Shown: positions 34,084 through 44,740, numbered from the stretch's first letter. The stretch: 64,000 nt of DNA from Maribellus luteus (GCF_003576475.1 NZ_QWGR01000006.1:186001-250000); one strand, 5' to 3'. The notes: generated by a model from the letters alone, not told the origin. Made by a program: numbers and translations.

Positions 34084-34420
34084 TTTGTTTACGGTTTTAG
34101 TTTTTAACGACGCTTGTTTTGGTTCCGGTAGCATCGGATTGAAAACAATTGCGCGTCATGGGTAAACTTAAAAAATCGAGCGCGAAATAAATCTGACCAA
34201 TATTACGTTTTTTGGCTGGCCGGGCATATTATACAACAGCTAATGGCTGAGCGGGATTTAAAATTGAAAAACAGGTATTTATCTCACTTTCAAATTCAAA
34301 TTATCCCGGGTTAATTTGTTAACAGTTTGATCTTAATATGATTTATTTATTGAGAGAGAAAGAGAAGGGGGCGGCTGATATTTTTTAACTAAATTTGCAC
34401 ACAATTGAAAAAAAGACTCC
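34084..34420. promoter_or_regulatory. Divergent regulatory region, arcC and ftsK
   Basis: 337 bases. TAAATTTG at 34390-34397 fits the -7 element for ftsK, 24 bases before its ATG; its TTTG partner is missing. The remainder, toward arcC, shows no palindrome that I would call an operator. Confidence 0.45.
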
Positions 34421-36844
34421 ATGGCATTTAGACAAAAAAAGTCTTCAAAATCAAAAACAAAATCTACCGGGAAAAAGAAATTCTGGTTTCGAAATGAAAA
34501 ATTTCACTTTATACTCGGAATATTTCTTTTGAGTTTTTCGGCATTTTTGCTGATCTCTTTTGTTTCGTTTTTATTTTATGGTGCTGCCGACCAGAGTATT
34601 ATGGACGCGCCCTGGAAAGAGTTTTTGTTCGACTCTTCCAAAAATGTGCGAAACAGCGGTATGAAAGTGGGGGCGCTTCTTTCGGAGAAGATCATTAACG
34701 GAGGCTTTGGCCTTGCTTCGTTTCTTTTTATTTACATGGCGGCATTAACCGGTTTGAAAATTCTGGGACGAAGCATCGCGCGTTACCGCCAGCACATGCT
34801 CGATAGTTTGCTGATCATCATCTGGCTTTCGCTGACGCTTGGCTTTATTTTCAATAAAACAGGTGCTGATTCTTTCCTTTACCCGGGCGGACATTACGGT
34901 TTTATTCTTAGCAACTGGCTGCGTTCGCTGGTTGGTATTATCGGTATGGCTCTTATTTTACTGATTATCGGTTTGGTTTATGTGGTAGTGCGTTTCGATA
35001 AAGCTTACGAGTTTTTGAAAAACCTGCTGAAACAAAAGCCAAAACAAAAGCCTTTGGCAGATCCGGAAGAAGACGATGACCTGGAGCCTTTTGAAGAAGA
35101 AAAGGAAGATGAAATTGTGGGGCACGATGATATTTCGACTGTAATTGGCGAAGACGACGTGGTTCGGGCTATTTTTGAGCCAGATGGTGACGAAGACTTT
35201 GAGGTGGAGCAAAAAGAAGAGCCAGAGGAGGTAGTGGCAGAAGAAGAGCCTGTTGAAGTGGAAGCTGAGGAGGAACTAAGCCTTCACGTTGAGCCCAAGG
35301 TAAAGGAAGAAGAAGTGGATGAAATTGAGCCGGAGGAATTGGAGGATTATGATCCTACTTTGGATTTGGCAAGCTATAAGTTCCCGACGCTCGAATTGCT
35401 GGAAGACCATAAATTCGATAATGCTGAAGTGAAGCAGGAAGAATTGGTGGCCAATAAAAACAAGATTGTTGAAACTCTACGGCATTATAAGATTGAAATT
35501 ACCAAGATACGTGCAACCATCGGGCCGACCATTACGCTTTATGAGATTGTTCCGGCGCCGGGAGTGCGAATATCCAAAATCAAAAACCTGGAAGACGACA
35601 TCGCACTGAGCTTGTCGGCACTGGGTATCCGTATTATTGCACCTATTCCGGGGCGCGGAACCATTGGTATTGAAGTGCCAAACCAGCATCCGGAAGTAGT
35701 TTCGATGCATTCCATCGTTCGTTCCAAAAAATTCCAGGAAAGCACGGCCGAGCTGCCGGTTGCAATGGGTAAAACCATTTCGAACGAAACCTATATGTTC
35801 GACCTGGCCAAAATGCCACACATTCTGGTAGCCGGTGCTACCGGTCAGGGTAAATCGGTGGGGGTGAATGTGATCATCACTTCCTTGCTGTATAAAAAGC
35901 ACCCGTCTCAGCTTAAGTTTGTTTTTATCGACCCGAAAAAAGTGGAATTAAACATCTACTCGGTGATTGAAAAACACTACCTGGCTAAACTTCCGGATAC
36001 AGAAGAAGCGGTAATTACTGATATTCAGAAAGTAAAAAATACGCTGAATTCAGTAAACATTGAGATGGATGCGCGCTACGATCTGTTAAAAGCTGCGCAT
36101 GCCCGAAACATCAAAGAGTACAACAAGAAGTTTATCAGCCGGCGCCTGAATCCGGAAAAAGGGCACAAATTCATGCCTTACATTGTGGTGATCATCGACG
36201 AATTTGCCGATTTGATTATGACTGCCGGTAAGGAGATCGAATTGCCGATTGCACGTATTGCCCAGCTGGCACGTGCGGTGGGTATTCACATGATTATTGC
36301 GACACAGCGCCCGTCTACCAATATTATTACAGGTGTGATCAAGGCCAACTTCCCGGCCAGGATCGCTTTCAAGGTGGCATCGATGATCGACTCGCGTACC
36401 ATTCTGGATACCCCGGGTGCCAACCAGTTGATCGGAAAAGGGGACATGTTGATTGCTTCGGGCAGCGAAATCACACGTGTTCAGTGTGCTTTTGTAGATA
36501 CTCCCGAAGTGGAAAAAATATGTGCTTTTATTGGCGATCAGCGGGGTTATCCTACGGCTTTCCTGTTGCCTGAATACGTTGGCGACGACGAACCCGGTCC
36601 GGGAGATGTGGACCTGAATAACCGCGACGATCTGTTTGACGATGCTGCCCGTGTGGTGGTCATGAATCAGATGGGATCTACTTCCATGATTCAACGTCGT
36701 TTTGCGATTGGTTACAACCGTGCCGGACGTTTGATGGATCAACTGGAAGCTGCCGGTATTGTCGGCCCAAGTGAAGGGAGTAAAGCACGCCAGGTGTTAA
36801 TTTCCGACGAATACAGTTTGGAACAATTATTGAATAACTTATAG
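34421..36844 (+). CDS. ftsK: FtsK/SpoIIIE-type DNA translocase
   Basis: 807 residues. Four membrane helices lie in about the first 190 residues. A strongly acidic linker (about 210-310, Glu/Asp-rich) follows, then the RecA-like motor: GATGQGKSVGVN is Walker A, and VVIIDEFADLIM is Walker B. The C-terminal gamma domain (about 740-807, GSTSMIQRRFAIGYNRAGRL) reads KOPS-like chromosome signals. The protein pumps DNA at the septum and activates XerCD dimer resolution. lolA follows 19 bases downstream, so they form an operon. Confidence 0.97.
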   Translation: MAFRQKKSSKSKTKSTGKKKFWFRNEKFHFILGIFLLSFSAFLLISFVSFLFYGAADQSIMDAPWKEFLFDSSKNVRNSGMKVGALLSEKIINGGFGLASFLFIYMAALTGLKILGRSIARYRQHMLDSLLIIIWLSLTLGFIFNKTGADSFLYPGGHYGFILSNWLRSLVGIIGMALILLIIGLVYVVVRFDKAYEFLKNLLKQKPKQKPLADPEEDDDLEPFEEEKEDEIVGHDDISTVIGEDDVVRAIFEPDGDEDFEVEQKEEPEEVVAEEEPVEVEAEEELSLHVEPKVKEEEVDEIEPEELEDYDPTLDLASYKFPTLELLEDHKFDNAEVKQEELVANKNKIVETLRHYKIEITKIRATIGPTITLYEIVPAPGVRISKIKNLEDDIALSLSALGIRIIAPIPGRGTIGIEVPNQHPEVVSMHSIVRSKKFQESTAELPVAMGKTISNETYMFDLAKMPHILVAGATGQGKSVGVNVIITSLLYKKHPSQLKFVFIDPKKVELNIYSVIEKHYLAKLPDTEEAVITDIQKVKNTLNSVNIEMDARYDLLKAAHARNIKEYNKKFISRRLNPEKGHKFMPYIVVIIDEFADLIMTAGKEIELPIARIAQLARAVGIHMIIATQRPSTNIITGVIKANFPARIAFKVASMIDSRTILDTPGANQLIGKGDMLIASGSEITRVQCAFVDTPEVEKICAFIGDQRGYPTAFLLPEYVGDDEPGPGDVDLNNRDDLFDDAARVVVMNQMGSTSMIQRRFAIGYNRAGRLMDQLEAAGIVGPSEGSKARQVLISDEYSLEQLLNNL

Positions 36845-36863
36845 CCAAAATTTAATAAAGGAT

Positions 36864-37520
36864 ATGAAGAGAAAATGGGGGATGGTGTTTGCCATCGTTT
36901 TGGGAGCTACAGTAACGCTGTATGCTCAAACCGACGCAAAAGCAAAAGAAATACTTGACCAGGTAAGTGCCAAAACAAAAACCTTTACCAGCATGTCGGC
37001 CGATTTTGTTTTTTCGATGGTGAACAAGGAAATGGACATCAACGAACAGAACGAAGGCACAATAAAAGTAACAGGACAAAAATACATGGTGAGTTTGCCG
37101 GGGGCCGGGCTGGAAATTTATTCCAATGGAGAAACAATCTGGAATTATATGAAAGAGGGCAATCAGGTAACCATTACAAATGTAGAAGACGCCGGAAGCG
37201 AACTGATGGATCCGTCTTCCATATTTAGTATTTACGAGCGCGGGTTTCGTTCCAAATTTATTGCTGAAAAGAAAGAGGGTGGCAAAACCCTTTACCAAAT
37301 TGAACTTTTTCCGGATTCGGATGAATTTCAGGTAGAAAAAATCGATGTGTTTATTGACAAAGCTACCATGATGCTTAGCTCAGCCACATTGCACGGTACC
37401 GATGAAAATCTGTATGGAATTGTGGTTAACAAGCTCGAAACAAACAAGAGTTTTACTGACGCTGAATTTGTGTTTGATAAAAGCAAACATGCTGACGTAG
37501 AAGAAATTGATTTAAGATAG
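36864..37520 (+). CDS. lolA: Outer-membrane lipoprotein carrier LolA
   Basis: 218 residues with signal peptide ending near TLYAQ. LolA-type open beta-barrel: TSMSADFVFSMVNKEMD, GTIKVTGQKYMVSLPG, IYSNGETIWNYMKEGNQV, and a helix-strand C-terminus (TMMLSSATLHGTDENLY). It ferries lipoproteins across the periplasm. Linked to ftsK as in many Bacteroidota and Proteobacteria. A terminator follows at once. The family diverges a lot in sequence; the size, signal peptide and position support the call. Confidence 0.85.
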   Translation: MKRKWGMVFAIVLGATVTLYAQTDAKAKEILDQVSAKTKTFTSMSADFVFSMVNKEMDINEQNEGTIKVTGQKYMVSLPGAGLEIYSNGETIWNYMKEGNQVTITNVEDAGSELMDPSSIFSIYERGFRSKFIAEKKEGGKTLYQIELFPDSDEFQVEKIDVFIDKATMMLSSATLHGTDENLYGIVVNKLETNKSFTDAEFVFDKSKHADVEEIDLR

Positions 37521-37546
37521 AAGCTGTGATTTCACAGCTTTTTTTG
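37521..37546 (+). terminator. Terminator of ftsK-lolA
   Basis: AAGCTGTGA and TCACAGCTT pair around two bases and run into seven T, directly after the lolA stop. Confidence 0.85.
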
Positions 37547-37552
37547 TTTTCA

Positions 37553-37735
37553 TCAGATGCATCCGCAAACAAAGCCATCCGCCAGGCTGTCGAGCACGTC
37601 TTTTTCTTCTTTTTGTTCGGCCCCGGTCCCTTTGCATACTTGGCAAACCGGTAAATTAACAACCGGATTTAGAGTGGAAGTTTCGGGAGTGACCGCTTTT
37701 TTGCAAACAAAACATCTTGTATTTAATGTTCCCAT
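37553..37735 (-). CDS. Small Cys-rich (zinc-ribbon-like) protein
   Basis: 60 residues from the ATG at 37735. Two CxxC knuckles (CFVC and CQVC) about 24 residues apart suit a zinc ribbon. The C-terminus ends in FVCGCI. The middle is acidic (EQKEEKDVLDSLADGF). There is no signal peptide. It is convergent with lolA and divergent from secA. The ordered Cys spacing argues for a real gene, but it is short and I cannot name a family. Confidence 0.55.
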   Translation of the reverse strand: MGTLNTRCFVCKKAVTPETSTLNPVVNLPVCQVCKGTGAEQKEEKDVLDSLADGFVCGCI

Positions 37736-37946
37736 TGTGTAAATATGTGCCTGCAAAAATATTAAACTGCGTAAAACTTTACCTGTTATGTCAGATTATT
37801 TGAGGTATATCGGTAATCTTGTCGTGCAAATGGCAGGCAAAGTGAATGGCACGATTATTATAAATAAGTGTAACAATAGTTTTTATAGCCTGCACTTTTA
37901 ATTTAAATTTGCGGAGCTTTATTTTTAAAGATCAATAAGAAACAAC

Positions 37947-40900
37947 ATGGCATTTGTAACTAAAATTCTGGGAAAAATCCTCGGAAATAAATCAGAAAGA
38001 GATATAAAAGAGATCACTCCGATCGTCAACCAAATCAAAGAAGAATTTGAACGAATAACAAAGCTTAGTAACGACGGATTACGGGAAGAATCAGCAAAAC
38101 TGAAAAGAATTATTGCCGAACGTGTTAAGCCAGAGGAAGACGAGATTGCTGCTTTGAAGATTGAGGTTGAGGAAGTGGATATTCAGGATACTGAAAAGAT
38201 TTACGAACGGATTGATAAGCTGGAAGAGATGATTGATGAAAAACTGGAAACGGTTTTAAATGAAATTCTTCCGACAGCTTTTGCAGTGGTAAAAGATACG
38301 GCACGTCGTTTTGCGGAAAATACAGAACTGGAGGTTACTGCCAATGATTTTGACAAAGACCTGGCTGCCAAACGCGACAGCATTGTAATAAAAGGCGAAA
38401 AGGCACTGTGGAGCAATACCTGGCTGGCAGGAGGTAACCCAACCACCTGGAACATGATTCATTACGATGTCCAGCTGATTGGCGGGGTGGTGCTGCACCA
38501 GGGAAACATTGCTGAGATGGCAACCGGTGAAGGAAAAACGCTGGTGGCTACTTTGCCCGTGTTTCTGAATGCTTTAACCGGGAAAGGTGTGCACGTGGTG
38601 ACCGTGAACGACTACCTGTCGAAACGTGACGCCGAGTGGATGGGACCTATTTATGAGTTCCATGGTTTGTCAGTTGATTGTATCGACAAACACCAGCCGA
38701 ACTCCGAATCGCGCCGGAAAGCCTATAATGCCCATATTACATTCGGAACCAACAACGAATTTGGTTTCGACTACCTGCGCGATAACATGGCCATTAATCC
38801 GGAAGACCTGGTGCAACGCAAACACCAGTATGCAATTGTCGACGAGGTTGACTCTGTTTTGGTGGATGATGCCCGTACGCCGTTGATCATTTCAGGTCCG
38901 GTTCCGAAAGGAGAAAACCAGCAGTTTGAAGAACTGAAAGGCTACGTTGAAAAGCTGTACAAAGCACAGCGTGATTTGGTGAATAAAGTATTCATCGATG
39001 CCAAAAGGTTGCTTACCAAACCGGATGCCTCCAACGACGAAAAGAAAGAAGGCGGATTATTACTGCTTCGTGCACACAAAGGTTTGCCCAAAAATAAGTC
39101 GCTGATCAAATTCCTGAGTGAAGAGGGAATGCGGGCTGTTCTTCAGAAAACAGAGAACTTCTACATGCAGGAGAACAGCAAGAACATGCACATTGTAACC
39201 GATCCGCTGTATTTCATCATTGAAGAAAAGCAGAACTCAGTGGAACTGACTGACATCGGTATCGATCTGATCTCGCAGGGAATGGATGATCCGGAGTTCT
39301 TTGTATTGCCGGATATGGGAAGCCGCATAGCGGAATTGGAAAGCAAAGGGCTTTCACCCGAAGCTTTACAAGATGAGAAAGATAAGTTATTACAGGATTA
39401 TGCCATAAAATCAGAACGTGTTCACACCATCAACCAGTTGTTCAAAGCATACACCATGTTTGAACGCGATGTGGAATACGTGGTGATCGACAACAAGGTG
39501 AAAATCGTTGATGAGCAAACCGGTCGTATTATGGAAGGCCGTCGTTATTCGGACGGACTGCACCAGGCCATTGAAGCAAAAGAACGCGTAAAAGTGGAAG
39601 CGGCTACTCAGACCTTCGCAACGATTACGCTTCAGAACTACTTCAGGATGTATCACAAACTCGCAGGTATGACCGGTACGGCAGAAACTGAAGCAGGCGA
39701 ATTCTGGGATATCTACAAATTAGAGGTTGTGGTTATTCCTACCAACCGTCCGATTGTTCGTAAAGACTACCAGGATTTGGTTTACAAAACAAAACGCGAA
39801 AAATACAATGCGGTTACCGATGAAATCGTAAAGCTCCACAATGCCGGAAGACCGGTGCTGGTAGGTACAACTTCGGTAGAGATTTCGGAATTGCTTAGCC
39901 GTATGTTAAAAATAAAAGGTATTCAGCACAATGTTTTGAACGCAAAATTACATGCGCGGGAAGCTGACATTGTTGCCGAAGCCGGTAAAAAAGGAACGGT
40001 TACGATTGCTACCAACATGGCAGGTCGTGGTACCGACATTAAACTGACGGATGAAGTAAAAGCCGCCGGAGGTTTGGCCATCATCGGAACGGAGCGCCAC
40101 GATTCACGGCGTGTTGACCGTCAGTTGCGTGGTCGTGCCGGTCGCCAGGGAGACCCCGGTTCTTCTCAGTTCTATGTTTCGTTGGAAGACGATCTGATGC
40201 GTTTGTTTGGCTCCGACCGTATTTCAGGAGTTATGGACCGTCTTGGTCTGGAAGAAGGCGAAGTGATTCAGCATTCGATGATCTCCAAATCGATCGAACG
40301 CGCGCAGAAAAAGGTGGAAGAAAACAACTTTGGTATTCGTAAGCGATTGCTGGAATACGACGATGTGATGAACTCGCAGCGTGAAGTTATTTACAAAAAA
40401 CGTAAACACGCTTTGTTTGGCGAACGTTTGGAAGTGGATGTACTGAACATGATGTATGATTCAGTGGAAGAAATCGTAAATCAGTATCACGGTTCCGATC
40501 TTTTCGACGATTACAACATGGAGCTGATGCGCCTGCTGTCGATGGAGTCGCCGGTGAACGAAGAAGAGTTCAAAAAGCTGAGCGCAAGTGAAGTAACAGA
40601 TCGTATTTACGATAAAATGATCAGCGGTTATAACCGGAAAGTAGAAGGAATTTCAAAGCAGGCATTCCCGGTTATTAAAAATGTATACGAAACCAAAAAA
40701 GAGGTTTACAAGAATATTGTAGTTCCGATTACCGATGGAAAACGAATTTTCCAGATTATTTGCAACCTTGAAAAGGCTTACAATAATAAAGGTAAAGAAC
40801 TCGTAAAATCGTACCAGAAACAGATTGTTCTGAATACCATCGACGAAGGCTGGAAAGAGCAATTAAGAGAGATGGACGATTTGAAACAATCGGTTCAGAA

Positions 40901-41267
40901 TGCCACTTACGAGCAAAAAGACCCACTGTTGATTTATAAATTTGAATCGTTCAACCTGTTCAAAGAGCTGGTTAATAAAGTGAATAAACAGGTGGTTTCA
41001 ACCCTGATGAAGGGACAGATTCCGATTCAGAGTCCGGATCAGGTGAGAGAAGCGGAGGTGCGGAAACGTACGGATATGAGCCGTTACAAAACACAGAAAT
41101 CTGAACTTCCGGGAGCTGAAAACCCAATGGAAGGAGCCAATACGCAAACGCAGGAGCGCTCCAGGCCTCAGCCGGTAACCGTAGAGAAACGTGTAGGGCG
41201 AAACGACCCCTGTCCGTGTGGAAGCGGAAAAAAATACAAACAATGTCACGGAAGGGGCGAGGCATAA
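37947..41267 (+). CDS. secA: Preprotein translocase ATPase SecA
   Basis: 1106 residues, longer than the ~900 of E. coli, as is usual in Bacteroidota. The extra text includes an N-terminal coiled-coil-like insertion (about 55-110) and one near 340-390. NBD1 has MATGEGKT (Walker A) and [12 protein letters not shown] (DEAD-like box). NBD2 has [12 protein letters not shown]. The C-terminus carries the zinc-binding SEC-C motif [20 protein letters not shown]. It drives protein export through SecYEG. A -7 element TAAATTTG lies at 37904-37911, 35 bases before the ATG. lgt follows 20 bases after the stop. Confidence 0.98.
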   Translation: MAFVTKILGKILGNKSERDIKEITPIVNQIKEEFERITKLSNDGLREESAKLKRIIAERVKPEEDEIAALKIEVEEVDIQDTEKIYERIDKLEEMIDEKLETVLNEILPTAFAVVKDTARRFAENTELEVTANDFDKDLAAKRDSIVIKGEKALWSNTWLAGGNPTTWNMIHYDVQLIGGVVLHQGNIAEMATGEGKTLVATLPVFLNALTGKGVHVVTVNDYLSKRDAEWMGPIYEFHGLSVDCIDKHQPNSESRRKAYNAHITFGTNNEFGFDYLRDNMAINPEDLVQRKHQYAIVDEVDSVLVDDARTPLIISGPVPKGENQQFEELKGYVEKLYKAQRDLVNKVFIDAKRLLTKPDASNDEKKEGGLLLLRAHKGLPKNKSLIKFLSEEGMRAVLQKTENFYMQENSKNMHIVTDPLYFIIEEKQNSVELTDIGIDLISQGMDDPEFFVLPDMGSRIAELESKGLSPEALQDEKDKLLQDYAIKSERVHTINQLFKAYTMFERDVEYVVIDNKVKIVDEQTGRIMEGRRYSDGLHQAIEAKERVKVEAATQTFATITLQNYFRMYHKLAGMTGTAETEAGEFWDIYKLEVVVIPTNRPIVRKDYQDLVYKTKREKYNAVTDEIVKLHNAGRPVLVGTTSVEISELLSRMLKIKGIQHNVLNAKLHAREADIVAEAGKKGTVTIATNMAGRGTDIKLTDEVKAAGGLAIIGTERHDSRRVDRQLRGRAGRQGDPGSSQFYVSLEDDLMRLFGSDRISGVMDRLGLEEGEVIQHSMISKSIERAQKKVEENNFGIRKRLLEYDDVMNSQREVIYKKRKHALFGERLEVDVLNMMYDSVEEIVNQYHGSDLFDDYNMELMRLLSMESPVNEEEFKKLSASEVTDRIYDKMISGYNRKVEGISKQAFPVIKNVYETKKEVYKNIVVPITDGKRIFQIICNLEKAYNNKGKELVKSYQKQIVLNTIDEGWKEQLREMDDLKQSVQNATYEQKDPLLIYKFESFNLFKELVNKVNKQVVSTLMKGQIPIQSPDQVREAEVRKRTDMSRYKTQKSELPGAENPMEGANTQTQERSRPQPVTVEKRVGRNDPCPCGSGKKYKQCHGRGEA

Positions 41268-41287
41268 ACTAAAGAACAAAGCACGAA

Positions 41288-42103
41288 ATGACATATATTT
41301 TAAACTTTATTCACTGGAATGTCAATCCCGAAATATTTCACCTGGGGTCATTGTCGGTTCGTTGGTACGGGCTGTTGTTTGCGGGTGGTTTTCTGCTGGG
41401 ATATTCCATTGGCGAACGAATGTTAAAATCGGAAAATGTTAGCCAGAAATGGATTGACAGCCTGTTTTTCTACATCATTATCGCCACCATTGTGGGAGCG
41501 CGTTTAGGGCATGTGTTTTTCTACGGATGGGATTATTACTCGCAGCACCCCGGCGAAATTATAAAAGTATGGCACGGAGGTTTGGCCAGTCACGGAGGAG
41601 CCATCGGTATTCTGTTGGCAATGTACATCCATTCGCGCTTGGTAACCAAGCGTACCATGCTCTGGACTCTTGACCGGATTGTGGTTCCAACAGCCCTGGT
41701 AGCGGCCTTTATTCGTACAGGAAACCTGATGAACTCCGAAATATACGGTATTCAAACCAGCTTGCCCTGGGGCTTTATTTTTGAACGCAACGGTGAGGAA
41801 TTCGCCAAACATCCCACCCAGATTTATGAAGCCTTGGCATACCTGTTAAGTTTTGGAATATTAATGTTTTTATACCGGAAAACCAGTGCCAAAAATAGGC
41901 CCGGTTTACTGCTCGGAGCTTTCTTCATTTTAATCTTCACTGCCAGGTTCTTTATCGAATTCATTAAAGAAGACCAGGAGGCCTTTGAATCAGGTATGAT
42001 GTTAAACATGGGGCAGTGGCTCAGTGTGCCGTTTGTATTGATCGGATTAACCCTGGTTATCAGGGCCATTAAAAAACCGGAAGTGGTGTTTAACAATCGT
42101 TGA
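41288..42103 (+). CDS. lgt: Prolipoprotein diacylglyceryl transferase
   Basis: 271 residues with seven hydrophobic segments. Signatures: SVRWYGLLFAGGFLLGYSI, the phosphatidylglycerol-binding HGGLASHGGAIGI with the essential His, and RTGNLMNSEIYG (the Lgt signature, about 140-151). It adds diacylglycerol from phosphatidylglycerol to the lipobox Cys of lipoprotein precursors. Its place after secA, with lolA upstream, makes this stretch an export/lipoprotein neighbourhood that would serve the lipoproteins seen in this window. Confidence 0.96.
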   Translation: MTYILNFIHWNVNPEIFHLGSLSVRWYGLLFAGGFLLGYSIGERMLKSENVSQKWIDSLFFYIIIATIVGARLGHVFFYGWDYYSQHPGEIIKVWHGGLASHGGAIGILLAMYIHSRLVTKRTMLWTLDRIVVPTALVAAFIRTGNLMNSEIYGIQTSLPWGFIFERNGEEFAKHPTQIYEALAYLLSFGILMFLYRKTSAKNRPGLLLGAFFILIFTARFFIEFIKEDQEAFESGMMLNMGQWLSVPFVLIGLTLVIRAIKKPEVVFNNR

Positions 42104-42199
42104 TAATTATTTGTTAATATTGAATAAAATACTGCAAGGTGTTTTGTTTCGACTGATAAAAAAGATTTAATTTGCACAACATTCAGAAATTTCAGGAAT

Positions 42200-42784
42200 A
42201 TGGTAGAGATAGGAAAATATAAAATGGTTACGTTGACATACGATCTTCGTATTGACGACGAAAACGGGGAACTGGTGGAAAGCGCTACCCTCGAAAATCC
42301 GTTACAGTTTTTATACGGTGCAGGTATGATGCTGCCCAAATTTGAAACTGAGTTGGTAGGGTTGAAAACAGATGATCCGTTTGAAATTAAACTGGGAAGC
42401 ACCGATGCTTATGGTGAAGTAAACAATGATGCAATTGTTGAACTGCCTAAAAGCGTTTTCCTGGTAAACGGAGAGTTTGATTCAGAACTGATTCAGGAAG
42501 GCAATACTGTTCCGATGATGAGCAGCAACGGCCAACGCCTGAATGGTTTGGTGCTCGAAGTGACCGATGAAACCGTAAAAATGGATTTTAACCACCCACT
42601 GGCAGGCGAAGATCTTTTCTTTACCGGTAAGGTTGTTGAAGTGCGCGAAGCTTCTGACGAAGAAGTGGCACAAATACTTTCCGGTGGCGGAAGCTGCGGA
42701 TGTGGCAGTGGCGAAGGAGGCGGTTGCGGCTCCGGCGGATGTGGTACTGAAAGTAATGGCGGCGGATGTGGTTGCGGATGCTAA
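42200..42784 (+). CDS. SlyD-like FKBP peptidyl-prolyl isomerase with Cys/Gly metal tail
   Basis: 194 residues. The FKBP core is at about 1-75 and the inserted IF chaperone domain, SlyD-fashion, at about 75-125 (VNNDAIVELPKSVFLVNG). The core shows VTLTYDLRIDDENGELVE and GLKTDDPFEIKLGSTDAYG, and NHPLAGEDLFFTGKVVEV closes it. From residue 164 a low-complexity tail of Gly, Cys and Ser carries nine Cys (CGCGSG, GGCGSGGCG, GGGCGCGC). SlyD of E. coli has a His/Cys tail that binds nickel for hydrogenase assembly. This all-Cys/Gly tail may bind softer metals such as Cu or Zn. TTAATTTG lies about 20 bases upstream of the ATG as a near -7 element. Confidence 0.9.
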   Translation: MVEIGKYKMVTLTYDLRIDDENGELVESATLENPLQFLYGAGMMLPKFETELVGLKTDDPFEIKLGSTDAYGEVNNDAIVELPKSVFLVNGEFDSELIQEGNTVPMMSSNGQRLNGLVLEVTDETVKMDFNHPLAGEDLFFTGKVVEVREASDEEVAQILSGGGSCGCGSGEGGGCGSGGCGTESNGGGCGCGC

Positions 42785-42819
42785 TATAATTTTCAGAATT
42801 AGTTCAATTTAATATCTTT

Positions 42820-42860
42820 AACCCTGTTTTCTTAACACGTATAAGAGAACAGGGTTTTTT
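42820..42860 (+). terminator. Terminator of the SlyD-like gene
   Basis: AACCCTGTTTTCTT (42820-42833) pairs with AAGAGAACAGGGTT (42843-42856), followed by TTTT. It ends ten bases before the aroC start, so aroC transcription must begin inside it or read through. Confidence 0.8.
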
Positions 42861-42869
42861 GCATAAAGT

Positions 42870-43940
42870 ATGAACACATTTGGACATTTATTTCGTTTAA
42901 CATCGTTTGGCGAATCTCATGGCAGGGGAATTGGAGGTATTATTGACGGTTGTCCTGCCGGGCTGGAAATCGATGTAGAGTTAATTCAACAAGATTTATC
43001 GAGAAGAAGGCCGGGGCAGTCGAAAATTACTACCCAGCGAAAAGAACCGGACCAGGTAGAGTTCCTGTCGGGTATTTTTGAAGGAAAAACGCAGGGAACG
43101 CCCATTGCATTTGCGGTTTGGAACAAAGACCAGCATTCGAACGATTACAACGATCTGAAAGATGTATACCGTCCTTCTCATGCTGATTATACCTATATTC
43201 AAAAGTACGGAACACGTGATCACCGGGGAGGTGGCAGGTCTTCGGCACGCGAAACCATTGCTCGTGTAGTGGCTGGCGCCATTGCCAAGCAGATTCTTGC
43301 AAAAGCTGGTGTACATATTCAAGCTTTTGTTTCACAGGTTGGCGAAGTTCAGCTAAATAAATCGTACCTTGAATTGGACCTGACAAAAACGGAGGAAAAT
43401 ATTGTGCGTTGTCCTGATCCGGAAATAGCTGAAGAAATGATTGCCCGTATTGTTTTAGCAGGAAAAGAGCACGATACGGTTGGCGGCGTTATCACCGCTG
43501 TTGCTACCGGCGTGCCGGCAGGTTGGGGAGAGCCGGTTTTTAATAAGCTACATGCCGACTTGGGGTTCGCCATGCTCGGAATAAATGCTGTAAAAGGCTT
43601 TGAGTACGGTTCTGGTTTTGAAGGCACGAAATTAAGTGGCTCGGAACACAATGATATTTTTGTTAAGACCGAAAATGGCATACGGACCAAGACGAATAAC
43701 TCAGGAGGCATTCAGGGAGGGATCTCCAACGGCGAAGACATTTATTTCAAGGTGGCATTTAAACCGATAGCAACCTTGTTGAAAGAGCAAAAAACGGTTG
43801 ACCGGGCCAACGAAGAAACCACGATCAATCCAAAAGGAAGGCACGATCCCTGTGTGTTGCCACGTGCTGTCCCTATTGTTGAAGCAATGGCGGCACTTGT
43901 TTTAGTTGACCACTATTTACTGAATAAAACAAATATGTAA
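42870..43940 (+). CDS. aroC: Chorismate synthase
   Basis: 356 residues. All three chorismate-synthase signatures are present: [18 protein letters not shown] at about 15-32, [18 protein letters not shown] at about 111-128, and the C-terminal [17 protein letters not shown]. The enzyme converts EPSP to chorismate using reduced FMN, the last step of the shikimate pathway. It stands apart from other aro genes. It is followed after two bases by a DUF134 regulator, which suggests joint transcription. Confidence 0.97.
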   Translation: MNTFGHLFRLTSFGESHGRGIGGIIDGCPAGLEIDVELIQQDLSRRRPGQSKITTQRKEPDQVEFLSGIFEGKTQGTPIAFAVWNKDQHSNDYNDLKDVYRPSHADYTYIQKYGTRDHRGGGRSSARETIARVVAGAIAKQILAKAGVHIQAFVSQVGEVQLNKSYLELDLTKTEENIVRCPDPEIAEEMIARIVLAGKEHDTVGGVITAVATGVPAGWGEPVFNKLHADLGFAMLGINAVKGFEYGSGFEGTKLSGSEHNDIFVKTENGIRTKTNNSGGIQGGISNGEDIYFKVAFKPIATLLKEQKTVDRANEETTINPKGRHDPCVLPRAVPIVEAMAALVLVDHYLLNKTNM

Positions 43941-43942
43941 CT

Positions 43943-44356
43943 ATGCCCAGAAGAAAAAGAAACAGGAGGATTCAGGTCCCGCCGGTAATTAAGGGAATGT
44001 CGGTTTATGGTATTCGCGGACGAAAATCAAACGAGGTAATACTTCATCTTGAAGAGTATGAAGCGATTCGTTTGCTCGATTACCAGAACCTGACACAGGA
44101 AGAAGCAGCGGTATATATGGATGTTTCCCGTCCGACACTGACGCGTATCTACGAAGAAGCGCGGCATAAAGTAGCTACTGCATTTGTTGAAGGAAGAGAT
44201 TTGATCTTCCGGGGCGGAGACGTTTACTTTGATAAGAACTGGTATAAATGCAATGCTTGTAAAGCCAGTTTTAGCGATTATTCCGACGAAGTAAAGAATT
44301 GTCCGGTTTGTAATTCTGAAGATATTATATCACTAAACGAATATTTTTCTGATTAA
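43943..44356 (+). CDS. DUF134-family HTH protein with C-terminal zinc ribbon
   Basis: 137 residues. The N-terminus is basic (MPRRKRNRRIQVPP). The DUF134 core shows EYEAIRLLDYQNLTQEEAA and an HTH reading VSRPTLTRIYEEARHKVA (about 64-81). The last 40 residues hold two CxxC pairs (CNAC and CPVC), so a zinc ribbon is likely. The family is assumed to bind DNA, but targets are generally unknown. It starts two bases after the aroC stop, so it may sense or regulate aromatic or metal metabolism; that is only context. Compact, no unusual start. Confidence 0.85.
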   Translation: MPRRKRNRRIQVPPVIKGMSVYGIRGRKSNEVILHLEEYEAIRLLDYQNLTQEEAAVYMDVSRPTLTRIYEEARHKVATAFVEGRDLIFRGGDVYFDKNWYKCNACKASFSDYSDEVKNCPVCNSEDIISLNEYFSD

Positions 44357-44386
44357 AAAAAACCTCCGGCTCAACAGCCGGAGGTA
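44354..44386 (-). terminator. Hairpin with T tract only on the minus strand
   Basis: ACCTCCGGCT (44362-44371) and AGCCGGAGGT (44376-44385) form a ten-pair stem. The poly-A run lies to the left, so a proper U tract would follow only in a minus-strand transcript, yet no minus-strand gene is close on the right. Confidence 0.6.
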
Positions 44387-44740
44387 CCCAATTAAGTTGT
44401 GATAAAACCAGAGCCCTAGTACACTAGGATCGGCTGCAATTTACGACGAATAAGCTTTCATGTCAATACCAAAGTGACCGAATAGGAGATACTTTGCTCT
44501 TTTATTTTTTCTGAAATTCCATGTAACCCTTAGCTCATCCTGCTTTCGTCAGTTAGAGTCATTCCAAACTATTTTTTATTTTTTTTTGTATTCCGAAAAA
44601 TTTGCGTATTCCATTTATCATATATATTTGTGCGTTAACTATTTAGCAGGAATTCGGAGGCAATTGATTTGATTAGTAAGTATAACTTTCAGTCATACAA
44701 TTGTTTACGATGATTGTTTGAAGAAAGGAAGAAAAAACCA
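44387..44740 (+). promoter_or_regulatory. Leader region with Bacteroidota promoter for the PepSY gene
   Basis: TTTG at 44601-44604, 18 bases, then TATATTTG at 44623-44630 is an excellent -33/-7 pair. It implies a leader of about 105 bases. CCTAGT-AC-ACTAGG near 44415 is a short palindrome. The rest is A+T-rich without a gene. The leader shows no clear riboswitch fold. Confidence 0.65.
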
